A DNA stretch of 14,280 nt from an uncultured Bacteroidales bacterium (GTDB taxonomy: Bacteria; Bacteroidota; Bacteroidia; Bacteroidales; Marinilabiliaceae): positions 1 through 14,280 of the forward strand of contig CAKUYZ010000042.1 in NCBI GenBank assembly GCA_934717675.1, given 5' to 3'. A program made the translations under genes and the position numbers. The notes beneath the pieces are model-generated. The model made no database searches and was not told the DNA's origin. It saw only the letters and a program-made list of their open reading frames with translations. Below, in pieces: positions 7,408 through 14,139 of this stretch; within the stretch, counting starts at the first letter, position 1, and each line of letters begins with the position of its first letter.

Positions 7408-7460
7408 AATGGAGCTTGTTTTTAGTATGGTATGATGGGGTCTAACCCCGCTAATGTACC

Positions 7461-8393
7461 TTATTTTTCAGAGACTGTCAACTTTGCGCCCTCGCTCATC
7501 TGCGCACGGCAGAAGTCGGGTTTGCGCACGAGGGAGCAACCCGTGAGCCTCACGTCTTTGGAGAACTGCGCGTCGCCCACCTCCAAATCGCCAAGAGCCA
7601 CCACGCGGTCCAAAGTCAACAAGTCGGCAAATGTGGCCCCAGCCATGTTTGTATTTCCAAGCAGGAACGAGCCGCGAAACTCCACCCGCCCGCCAAAATG
7701 GCAAAAGGCAAAGTCAAGCAGACCATTGGCCCTGACGGAGGACATGCTCACGAACCCGCCAAAAGACGAGTTTGCGAACACGGCGTCGCACTCCAGCCGC
7801 GCCCACTGCCACATGGAGTCTTGCCTCCACTCAACGTTCATAAAGCTGGATCGCGGGCCAAACGTGGCGGCCGAGGCCGAAAATGGACCCCAAAACGACG
7901 TGCCGCTAAGATCCGCGCCGCCCAGGAAGACGCTGCCGTCTACCGACACCCGCTCGCGGCAGACGCACTTTTCCATGACCATCCGCCCCAAGAAAGAAGA
8001 CTGGCTAAAATCTACGTCGGAGAGGAATGTGCAACCGACAAACGACACGTCGGCCCCAAATGACGCAGCAACCATCTGCCGCCCGTCATTGGTGGTCCGC
8101 TTGGCGCTCACCCGCCCCTCGAAGACGCAATTGACAAAGACGACCTCGCCACCCACGGCCACGGAGGACATCGGCATCAGGCGCAGACCACCGCCGGCAT
8201 CGGCGAAACACAGGTCGCCAGATATATGGGCCCCGTTCACCACAACGCCCTCGCCCTTTTGCATTTTCTTCACCACGGCGGCCGACGTCATTGTCTTGCC
8301 GCCCTCGGCTCTCGCCTCGCCTCCGTCAGAGCACGCAGTGCAGGCCACCAGCCACGCCAAGACGGCCACAAAAGTCTTCAGATATATTCTCAT
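7461..8393 (-). CDS. Pentapeptide-repeat lipoprotein
   Basis: This 310-residue protein has a lipoprotein signal. Two candidate lipoboxes are seen, LVAC (Cys18) and CTAC (Cys21); Cys21 is followed by SDGGE, which fits the acidic export signal of Bacteroidetes surface lipoproteins. From about residue 50 the chain is built of short repeats with Phe or Leu at the centre (for example VVFVNCVFEGRV, VSFVGCTFLSDVDFSQSSF, ADLSGTSFWG, FAFCHFGGRVEF, NMAGATFADLL). This is the pattern of the right-handed quadrilateral beta-helix of pentapeptide-repeat proteins. Several Cys residues fall at repeat positions. No enzymatic motif is visible; such helices act as binding scaffolds or spacers. It lies 19 bases after the thioesterase gene and 53 before the C1 peptidase, in the same direction, so an envelope-associated role with the peptidase is a reasonable inference. 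Confidence 0.85.
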   Translation of the reverse strand: MRIYLKTFVAVLAWLVACTACSDGGEARAEGGKTMTSAAVVKKMQKGEGVVVNGAHISGDLCFADAGGGLRLMPMSSVAVGGEVVFVNCVFEGRVSAKRTTNDGRQMVAASFGADVSFVGCTFLSDVDFSQSSFLGRMVMEKCVCRERVSVDGSVFLGGADLSGTSFWGPFSASAATFGPRSSFMNVEWRQDSMWQWARLECDAVFANSSFGGFVSMSSVRANGLLDFAFCHFGGRVEFRGSFLLGNTNMAGATFADLLTLDRVVALGDLEVGDAQFSKDVRLTGCSLVRKPDFCRAQMSEGAKLTVSEK

Positions 8394-8412
8394 AGTGGGG
8401 TGTAAGTGTCTG

Positions 8413-8784
8413 TTATTTGCTCAGTTTGGAAAGGAAACGCTCACGCGACACGACAAAGCGAACGTGCGTGGCCTCGCCTATGACGTTGCCGCCGTCGCGG
8501 GCCTCGACCCTGAACGTCATCTTTCGACCCTCCTGGGCTGTCAGTGTGGCCGTCACCTCAATCTCGGAGCCCGCGGCCGACGGGCGCAGGTGCGACGCGT
8601 CAATTTGCCCACCCACCGTGGTGTCGCCCTCCGCAAGGTCGGCCGCCACCAAGCGCATGGAGGCGTTCTCCATCATGGCCACCATGGCGGGCGTGGCAAG
8701 CACAGGCATGTCGCCAGACCCCATGGCCTGCGCCGTGAGGTCGGGCGTGACCGCGTAAGTGAGGGTAATGGACTTGGTGTTCAT
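8413..8784 (-). CDS. FlK-like hotdog-fold thioesterase
   Basis: This is a 123-residue cytoplasmic single-domain hotdog protein resembling the fluoroacetyl-CoA thioesterase FlK family. The segment VLATPAMVAMMENAS followed by GDTTVGGQIDASHLRPSAAGSEI and the ending GEATHVRFVVSRERFLSKL are characteristic. The FlK catalytic residues Thr42, Glu50 and His76 correspond in spacing to Thr31, Glu39 and His65 here (8 and 26 residues apart in both). The family hydrolyses short acyl-CoA esters; the true substrate in gut or host-associated Bacteroidales is unknown, and fluoroacetate detoxification should not be assumed. It is the first gene of the minus-strand run, with a divergent promoter region upstream and the pentapeptide-repeat lipoprotein gene 19 bases downstream. 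Confidence 0.88.
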   Translation of the reverse strand: MNTKSITLTYAVTPDLTAQAMGSGDMPVLATPAMVAMMENASMRLVAADLAEGDTTVGGQIDASHLRPSAAGSEIEVTATLTAQEGRKMTFRVEARDGGNVIGEATHVRFVVSRERFLSKLSK

Positions 8785-8812
8785 TTCTTTGCTCTAATGC
8801 TAAAAGTTTCTT

Positions 8813-8827
8813 GTTCGTTTTACGAAC
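8813..8827. repeat. Short perfect inverted repeat upstream of the thioesterase gene
   Basis: GTTCGT and ACGAAC (6-bp arms) are separated by TTT, 28 bases upstream of the thioesterase ATG. The position is suitable for an operator or an mRNA leader hairpin, but the arms are short and no regulator is recognisable. No clear TAnnTTTG box is present on the minus strand here. Confidence 0.35.
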
Positions 8828-8924
8828 GTTATCTTTTGATGTTGCGTCAAATGCGATAATTGTGATCCACAAAAACGCAAAGACGTCTCTCGGCGGCCGA
8901 CATCGCGGCTTGCGTCGCACGGGA

Positions 8925-8942
8925 GTTTTGGTTTTCCAAAAC
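8925..8942. repeat. Inverted repeat in the divergent control region
   Basis: GTTTTGG and CCAAAAC form perfect 7-bp arms around TTTT. It lies between the two divergent operons, about 35 bases upstream of the plus-strand -7 box. It could be an operator, or a weak hairpin; nothing in the sequence decides. Confidence 0.4.
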
Positions 8943-8976
8943 ATAACCTCGCTCCGTAATTATCAAACAAAAGTGC

Positions 8977-8984
8977 TACTTTTG
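8977..8984 (+). promoter_or_regulatory. Candidate -7 promoter box of the polysaccharide operon, inside an inverted repeat
   Basis: TACTTTTG is a full match to the Bacteroidetes -7 consensus TAnnTTTG. It overlaps a perfect inverted repeat, CAAAAGT (8968-8974), GCT, ACTTTTG (8978-8984). No TTTG is found at the usual -33 spacing. Transcription from here would give a leader of roughly 70 bases before the first ATG at 9061. The palindrome overlapping the box could be where a repressor acts; that part is inference. Confidence 0.5.
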
Positions 8985-9004
8985 CAGAAACATTGGGAGC
9001 GCAC

Positions 9005-9021
9005 GCACGCCTTGGGCGTGC
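9005..9021 (+). promoter_or_regulatory. Leader hairpin upstream of the polysaccharide operon
   Basis: GCACGCC and GGCGTGC form perfect 7-bp GC-rich arms around TTG, ending 39 bases before the first ATG. No T run follows, so it is not a normal terminator. In the predicted transcript it lies in the 5' leader and might affect mRNA stability or elongation. Confidence 0.45.
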
Positions 9022-9060
9022 TACTGGCTCTCTGACACAACTTTTGCCACTGCCATTCGA

Positions 9061-9780
9061 ATGAACGTAGCGTTAATAATTGCCGGCGGCGCGGGGCGAC
9101 GCATGGGGCAGGACATTCCCAAGCAGTTCATGTTTGTGGAGGACGCCCCAATCATCATACACACCGTCAGGGCGTTTCAGCGACACCCCGACATCGACGC
9201 CATCGCCGTGGTGTGTCTCGAGGGGTGGGAGACCATATTGCAGTCCTACGCCAATCAGTTCAACATCAGCAAACTGAAGTGGATTTTTAAGGGTGGCGAC
9301 AGCGGCATGGAGTCCATCCACAACGGCATACTCGGCCTGCGGGGGCAAGGCGTGACGGACGACTCCCTCGTCCTGATCCACGATGGCGTGAGGCCGCTCG
9401 TCTCGCAAGACATCATATCGTCAAACATCGCCATCTGCAAGAAATATGGCTACGCCATAACCGGCATCAAGTGCCGCGAGGCTATCTTGGAGACGGCGGA
9501 CGGCTTCAACGCCACCAAGAGCATCCCGCGAGACTCGCTCATCCGCACGCAGACCCCGCATACGTTCCTCCTTGGCAACATCATCGCCGCACATGACGAG
9601 GCCGCGCGCCGCGGCATCACAGACTCTGTGGCCTCATGCACCCTCATTGCCGAGCTGGGCGGTGGGCGGGTCATGCACATTGTGCCAGGCTCGGAGAAGA
9701 ACATCAAGATAACGACCGTCGAGGACCTGGAGATCATGAAAGCCCTCATGCACGTGACCAAAGACGCTTGGCTAAAATGA
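9061..9780 (+). CDS. IspD/TarI-family cytidylyltransferase (probable CDP-polyol synthesis)
   Basis: This is a 239-residue nucleotidyltransferase that activates a phosphorylated polyol with CTP. It has the N-terminal CTP-binding loop IIAGGAGRRMG with Lys21 in PKQF (6-23), HDGVRPLV (107-114) with the metal-binding Asp108, Arg157 in IPRDSL, TQTPHTF (163-169) and NIKITTVEDLEIM (214-226) with Lys216. These match the catalytic residues of IspD-fold enzymes. The HDxVRP form is closer to TarI/Bcs1-type ribitol-5-phosphate cytidylyltransferases than to HDAARP of isoprenoid IspD. Context supports this: the next genes are an SDR, a LicD-type phosphotransferase, a flippase and a glycosyltransferase. Its product is therefore probably a CDP-polyol for surface glycan decoration; the exact polyol is unknown. 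The stop overlaps the next ATG (ATGA). Confidence 0.87.
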   Translation: MNVALIIAGGAGRRMGQDIPKQFMFVEDAPIIIHTVRAFQRHPDIDAIAVVCLEGWETILQSYANQFNISKLKWIFKGGDSGMESIHNGILGLRGQGVTDDSLVLIHDGVRPLVSQDIISSNIAICKKYGYAITGIKCREAILETADGFNATKSIPRDSLIRTQTPHTFLLGNIIAAHDEAARRGITDSVASCTLIAELGGGRVMHIVPGSEKNIKITTVEDLEIMKALMHVTKDAWLK

Positions 9781-10814
9781 CAAACCCATACATAGGCGAC
9801 ATCTTGTCCGCGGCGAGGCAAGACCTGCCATGGGAGACCCTGCGCGGCCAAAGAATGCTAATTACCGGCGCCACGGGGCTCATTGGCTCATGCGTCGTAG
9901 AGCTTTTGCTCGCCAGCCCTGCTGAGTGCCTCGTCGTCGCCGCCGGACGCGACAAGGAGCGAGCGGCCAGACTCTTCGCCCGCCATGCGGGAGACGGGCG
10001 ACTGACATTTCTGCGCCACGATGTGACGGAGCCGCTCAACGCGGACTTGCGGTTCGACTACATAATCCACGCCGCCAGCGGAGCCAGCCCCTCGGCGTTC
10101 GCGCAGGCTCCCGTTGAGGTCATGAAGGCCAACATATACGGCACCGCTGCGCTGCTGGACCATGGCAGGGCTCACCAGATGAAGCGCATGCTCTACGTCT
10201 CAAGCGGCGAGGTGTATGGCCAGTGCGCCGACGCCGTCTTGACAGAGGACTGCGCCGGGCGCGTAGACTCCATGAACCCTCGCAGCTGCTACCCATCCGC
10301 CAAGCGCGCAGCCGAGACCCTCTGCGCCGCATACGCCCAAGAGTATGGGACGGACATTGTGGTGGCGCGGCCGAGCCACGTCTTTGGCCCATGCTTCACG
10401 GAGACCGACAACCGAGTCTACGCCCAATTCATCCGCAACGTGCTGCGCAGGGAAGACATCGTCATGAAGAGCGACGGCAGCCAATGCCGCTCCTGGTGCT
10501 ATGTGGTGGACTGCGCCTCGGCCTTGCTCCACGTCCTCCTCAAGGGTGAGAGCGGCGAAGCCTACAACATTGCCGACCCCACGTCTACTCTGACCATCAG
10601 AGAACTGGCCGAGATGGTGGCCTCGATAGGCGGACGCAAGGTGATCATGAGGCAACCGACAGGAGCCGAACGCGGCGTCTTCAACCCCATGAAGACGGCA
10701 GTGTTCTCAACCGACAAGATAGAGAAGCTGGGCTGGAATCCATCAGACGGCGACATAAGGCGCAAGATGGCCACCACCATAGAGGCGACGAAACAGAAGG
10801 AACTACAAAAATGA
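9777..10814 (+). CDS. Extended SDR NAD-dependent epimerase/dehydratase
   Basis: This 345-residue Rossmann-fold nucleotide-sugar-type enzyme has the NAD-binding motif ITGATGLIG (29-37), the active-site Ser in YVSSGEVYG (140-148) and YxxxK (Tyr172, Lys176) in CYPSAKRAAE. The tail contains SWCYVVDCASALL and AYNIADPTSTLTIRELAE, typical of extended SDRs. The substrate is not evident. Given the flanking cytidylyltransferase and LicD genes it may form, reduce or modify the CDP-linked or phosphorylated polyol or sugar; this is inference. The start was chosen at ATG 9777, which overlaps the previous stop in an ATGA. A longer frame reaching back to 9636 only shadows the preceding gene. It also overlaps licD by ATGA at its end, so three genes are translationally coupled. 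Confidence 0.9.
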   Translation: MTNPYIGDILSAARQDLPWETLRGQRMLITGATGLIGSCVVELLLASPAECLVVAAGRDKERAARLFARHAGDGRLTFLRHDVTEPLNADLRFDYIIHAASGASPSAFAQAPVEVMKANIYGTAALLDHGRAHQMKRMLYVSSGEVYGQCADAVLTEDCAGRVDSMNPRSCYPSAKRAAETLCAAYAQEYGTDIVVARPSHVFGPCFTETDNRVYAQFIRNVLRREDIVMKSDGSQCRSWCYVVDCASALLHVLLKGESGEAYNIADPTSTLTIRELAEMVASIGGRKVIMRQPTGAERGVFNPMKTAVFSTDKIEKLGWNPSDGDIRRKMATTIEATKQKELQK

Positions 10815-11710
10815 ACCTGGAAGACGAGGTGCGAGACGGGTACATGGTGCCCGCGGCAATGAAAAAAGTGTGGGCCGTGCAGTTGACCATGGCTCGCAAG
10901 GTGTTGGAAGTGTGCAAGAGGCACAACCTGAAGATATGGGCCGACGGAGGCACGCTTCTCGGCACCATCCGCCACCGCGGCTATATTCCATGGGACGACG
11001 ACATAGACCTCTTCATGCCGCGTGAGGACTATGACCGCCTCGTGGCCCTGGCTCCGCAGGAGTTCACCAAACCTTTCTTCTTCCAGTGCGCCAGCACCGA
11101 GAGGCTCTTCCCCCGCGGTCACGCGCAGGTGCGCTATGAAGGCACGGCGGCCGTGACCCGCGGCTCCATAGACGCGCCTTTCGACCAAAGCATCTTCATC
11201 GACATATTCGTATATGACGCCCTGCCGAAAGACAAGACGACGTTCATCTGGCGCATGATGCGGGCCGAGCGGCTGCGCTCCCTCATGCTCTATAGGGTCT
11301 ACGGGCGCATAAACATGCGGAACCCCGTCGAGACGCTGAAAGTCATCCTGAGCCGACTCTATTTCCTCTTCGTGCCATTCCGCAAGGCCTTCGCCAGATT
11401 CGACGAGCAATATCGCGGCACAGGCCTCGAACTGTCAGACGAACTCTCATGCCCCGCGTTCAACGCCGCCCTCGTCTTCAAGATAATCAGACGGCGAGAA
11501 TGGTTGCGCGAGACCATTTACATGCCGTTCGAGGACATTATGATGCCAGTGCCAATAGGCTATGACGGTGTCCTCCGCGACCAGTATGGAGACTACATGA
11601 CGCCCGTCAAGGCCCCCACCCTCCACGGCTCGGTGATCTTCGACACCGAAAGGCCATACACCGAGGTGATCAAGGACATCCGCTCCGGCAAAATATCTTT
11701 CGGAAGCTGA
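10811..11710 (+). CDS. LicD family phosphotransferase
   Basis: This is a 299-residue LicD/fukutin-type nucleotidyltransferase-fold protein. The hallmark is IWADGGTLLGTIRHRGYIPWDDDIDLFM (42-69): a DGGTLLG loop followed by the metal-binding WDDDID (61-66). The further C-terminal YGDYMTPV and HGS(V) segment is also typical. By family knowledge LicD proteins transfer phosphocholine or phospho-polyols from CDP donors to glycans. With an IspD/TarI-like gene two positions upstream, transfer of a phospho-polyol from a CDP donor onto a polysaccharide or oligosaccharide at the cytoplasmic face is the best guess. It overlaps the previous gene by 4 bases and is followed by the flippase gene after 4 bases. 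Confidence 0.9.
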   Translation: MNLEDEVRDGYMVPAAMKKVWAVQLTMARKVLEVCKRHNLKIWADGGTLLGTIRHRGYIPWDDDIDLFMPREDYDRLVALAPQEFTKPFFFQCASTERLFPRGHAQVRYEGTAAVTRGSIDAPFDQSIFIDIFVYDALPKDKTTFIWRMMRAERLRSLMLYRVYGRINMRNPVETLKVILSRLYFLFVPFRKAFARFDEQYRGTGLELSDELSCPAFNAALVFKIIRRREWLRETIYMPFEDIMMPVPIGYDGVLRDQYGDYMTPVKAPTLHGSVIFDTERPYTEVIKDIRSGKISFGS

Positions 11711-11714
11711 GGCC

Positions 11715-13217
11715 ATGCCGCAGACTCTCAAAGATAAAGCCGTGGCCGGCTTGGCGTGGACGTCGGTCGAGAAGCTGGCGCAACAGGTCATTCAGTTCGT
11801 CATTGGCGTGGTCATCGCCCGCATCCTCACGCCTGACGACTACGGGGTCGTGGGCATGACGGCCATATTCCTCGCCGTGGCGAACACATTGGTGGACAGC
11901 GGATTCGGCTCCGCCCTCATTCAAAAGAAAGACAAGACGGAGAGCGACTACTCCACTTGCTTCTATTTTAACGCCGCGGTGAGTCTGGTCCTCTACGCCG
12001 CCATGTGGGTGGCCGCCCCCAGCATTGCGGACTTCTACCACACGCCAATCCTCACGGGCGCGTGCCGCGCGCTGAGCCTTACTTTCGTCATCAACTCCCT
12101 CTCCGCGGCGCAGACGGCGCGCATGACCGCCGAGATGCGATTTCGCGAGATGTCGGTCATCACCGTTGTCTCTCAACTCTTCACAGGGGGGTTGGGCCTA
12201 GCCTTGGCCTACGGCGGCTATGGCGTGTGGGCGCTTGTCTTTCAGCAGATTGCGTCAAGCGCGGCTCGCCTCGTTGGCGTGGAGCTGTGCCTCCGCTGGG
12301 TCCCTCGCAGGGCTTTCTCGCGGGTCTCTTTCAAGCATCTTTTCGGCTTTGGCTCCAAGATATTGTGCTCCAGTCTCATCAACACCATATATAACAACCT
12401 CTACACCCTCGTCATAGGCCGCGCGTTCTCGGCGGCCGACGTGGGCTATTACAACCGCGCCAACCAATTTGTGCAGTTGCCATCGTCCACGCTTCTCTCC
12501 GTGGTCATGAAGGTGGCCTACCCCCTTATGGCGCAGGTGCAGGACGATGCGGACCGCCTCCGCGCGGCCTACTCCAAGTTCCTCCGCGCCCCGCTCTTCA
12601 TCCTCTACCCCGTCCTCTTTGGCCTCATGGCGCTGGCAGAGCCGCTCATTGCCGTCCTCTTGGGCGAGAAATGGCTCATGGCCGCGCCGCTGCTCCAGGT
12701 CTTGTGCGCGGGCGCGTTTTTCGACCCGCTCACGCACATCAACCTAAACATTCTCTACGTCAAGGGGCGCACCGACCTCGTGCTGCGTCTCGAGCTCATC
12801 AAGAAGCCCATAGCTTTCCTGCTCCTCTTCGCCACGTTGCCGTTTGGCCTTTGGTGGCTATGCCTCGGGCGCGCGGCCTACGGCCTCATCGCCTACGCTT
12901 TCAATTGCTACTACACGGGCCGCTTCATAAGTCTGGGTTTCTGGCGGCAGATGGCCTTCTGCCTGCCCGCGCTGCTCAAGTCGGGCCTTATGGGCGCTGC
13001 GTGTTACCTTGTCACGCTCACCAGCCTGTCGCCTGCGCTCCAGCTGCTTGCCGGCATCGGGATAGGCGGCGTGACGTATCTGGGGCTGGCTGCGCTGACG
13101 CACGACCAGACTCTGGCCGAGGCCATCAGCTATTGGAAGAGCCGGAGGGCAAAGACGGGACAAAACGAAAAATCAAAACATAAAGACGATGGTTGCGACA
13201 ATTGTGGTGACATATAA
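11715..13217 (+). CDS. Wzx-like polysaccharide flippase (MOP superfamily)
   Basis: This 500-residue integral membrane protein has about a dozen hydrophobic segments spread over its length. The N-terminus KDKAVAGLAWTSVEKLAQQVIQFVIGVVIARILTPDDYGVVGM is typical of the MOP/polysaccharide-synthesis family, as are the internal FGFGSKIL and YYNRANQFVQLP segments. The length is normal. It probably flips lipid-linked oligosaccharide units across the inner membrane for O-antigen, capsule or a related surface glycan. The last 9 codons or so, a hydrophilic basic tail ending in CDNCGDI, overlap the next gene by 29 bases in another frame, which is longer than the ATGA overlaps seen earlier in this operon. 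Confidence 0.92.
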   Translation: MPQTLKDKAVAGLAWTSVEKLAQQVIQFVIGVVIARILTPDDYGVVGMTAIFLAVANTLVDSGFGSALIQKKDKTESDYSTCFYFNAAVSLVLYAAMWVAAPSIADFYHTPILTGACRALSLTFVINSLSAAQTARMTAEMRFREMSVITVVSQLFTGGLGLALAYGGYGVWALVFQQIASSAARLVGVELCLRWVPRRAFSRVSFKHLFGFGSKILCSSLINTIYNNLYTLVIGRAFSAADVGYYNRANQFVQLPSSTLLSVVMKVAYPLMAQVQDDADRLRAAYSKFLRAPLFILYPVLFGLMALAEPLIAVLLGEKWLMAAPLLQVLCAGAFFDPLTHINLNILYVKGRTDLVLRLELIKKPIAFLLLFATLPFGLWWLCLGRAAYGLIAYAFNCYYTGRFISLGFWRQMAFCLPALLKSGLMGAACYLVTLTSLSPALQLLAGIGIGGVTYLGLAALTHDQTLAEAISYWKSRRAKTGQNEKSKHKDDGCDNCGDI

Positions 13218-14130
13218 CCGATTGGCCTATCTCAAGGATCTCATCGAGTCGTTACGCAAGCAGACGTATGAAGACAACGCCATAGTGGTGGTCAACAACG
13301 GATCCACCGACGGCACGTCGGAGTGGCTGGCCTCGCAAGAGGGCCTCACGGTCATCTCGCAGCCCAACGTGGGCGGTGCCGGTGGCTTCTTCACAGGCCT
13401 CAAATATGCCGCGGAGCATGGCTTCGACCATTGCTGGATAATGGACGACGATGTCCTCTGCCGCCCCGACAGCCTGGCCGAGCTTATGGCCGCCATGCTC
13501 GCCAGGCCCGGGGCGGGCTTCATCTGCAGCCGCGTGGTGGGCGAGAGCGGCAAGGCCATGAACGTGCCGAGCGCCGACACGCGCGGACTGCCCAATGGCG
13601 ACTACCCGGACACCTACGACCTCGTGGTGTCTCACGGCTTGGTCAAGGTTCTCTCCGCCACTTTCGTCTCCGTCCTCATCCCCACGGCCATGCTCCGTAA
13701 GCACGGCCTGCCGCTGCGTCAGTTCTTCATTTGGTATGACGACACCGAGTTCACCCTCCGCCTCTCGCACTCCGAGCCTTGCTACATTGCCTGCCGCAGC
13801 GTCGTGACGCACCGCCGCGCCAACGAAGGCCGCCTCTCATTACTAAATGAGCACAACCCAAACCGCCTGCGCAACTACCATTTCCTCTACCGCAATCGCT
13901 ACGTGTGTCTGCGGCGGTGGGAAGGATGCGGTTCAACCGTCAAGGCGTTCGCCTTCGACATTAAGACCATCCTCCGTCTCCTCCTGCGGCTAGACTTCCG
14001 CCACGCCACCCCCATAGCCCGCGGCGCGTGGGAGAGCCTGTGGTTTCACCCGCAGGTGGAGTTTCCGGGAGAAATGATTGATGGGAAAGCGAACCACACC
14101 GTGACGTTGCCCCCCCACAATAAATTTTAA
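13189..14130 (+). CDS. GT2 family glycosyltransferase (GlfT2/rhamnosyltransferase-like)
   Basis: This is a 313-residue GT-A fold enzyme. It opens VATIVVTYNRLAYLKDLIESL, has VVNNGSTDGT (34-43), NVGGAGGFFTGLKYA (60-74), the metal-binding acidic motif WIMDDDVLCRPDSL (83-96, DDD at 86-88), WYDDTEF (182-188) with the probable catalytic acid, and a conserved VTHRR further on. The NVGGAGGF and WYDDTEF pair is characteristic of the galactofuranosyl/rhamnosyl transferase branch of GT2. The sugar donor cannot be fixed from sequence. It begins inside the flippase gene, so translation is coupled, and it is the last recognisable glycan gene in the window. No terminator hairpin is seen after its TAA. Confidence 0.92.
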   Translation: MVATIVVTYNRLAYLKDLIESLRKQTYEDNAIVVVNNGSTDGTSEWLASQEGLTVISQPNVGGAGGFFTGLKYAAEHGFDHCWIMDDDVLCRPDSLAELMAAMLARPGAGFICSRVVGESGKAMNVPSADTRGLPNGDYPDTYDLVVSHGLVKVLSATFVSVLIPTAMLRKHGLPLRQFFIWYDDTEFTLRLSHSEPCYIACRSVVTHRRANEGRLSLLNEHNPNRLRNYHFLYRNRYVCLRRWEGCGSTVKAFAFDIKTILRLLLRLDFRHATPIARGAWESLWFHPQVEFPGEMIDGKANHTVTLPPHNKF

Positions 14131-14139
14131 CCAACAGCA

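Noticed and set aside
7437..7449. Small GGGGT-CTA-ACCCC inverted repeat between the pentapeptide and C1 peptidase genes
   Set aside because: A 5-bp stem without a T run in a 53-base gap is too weak to call a terminator.
7432..8859. A 475-codon plus-strand open frame over the pentapeptide and thioesterase genes
   Set aside because: It is the shadow of two well-supported minus-strand genes, with no family motif or signal of its own.
8785..9060. Possible invertible promoter flanked by recombinase sites
   Set aside because: The inverted repeats are local hairpin-like elements with different sequences; no matching pair flanks the promoter box, and no invertase gene is in the window.
9636..9776. 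N-terminal extension of the SDR gene by 47 codons into the cytidylyltransferase gene
   Set aside because: The extension is an out-of-frame reading of the preceding gene; the ATGA overlap at 9777 is repeated at the next junction and gives a normal SDR N-terminus.
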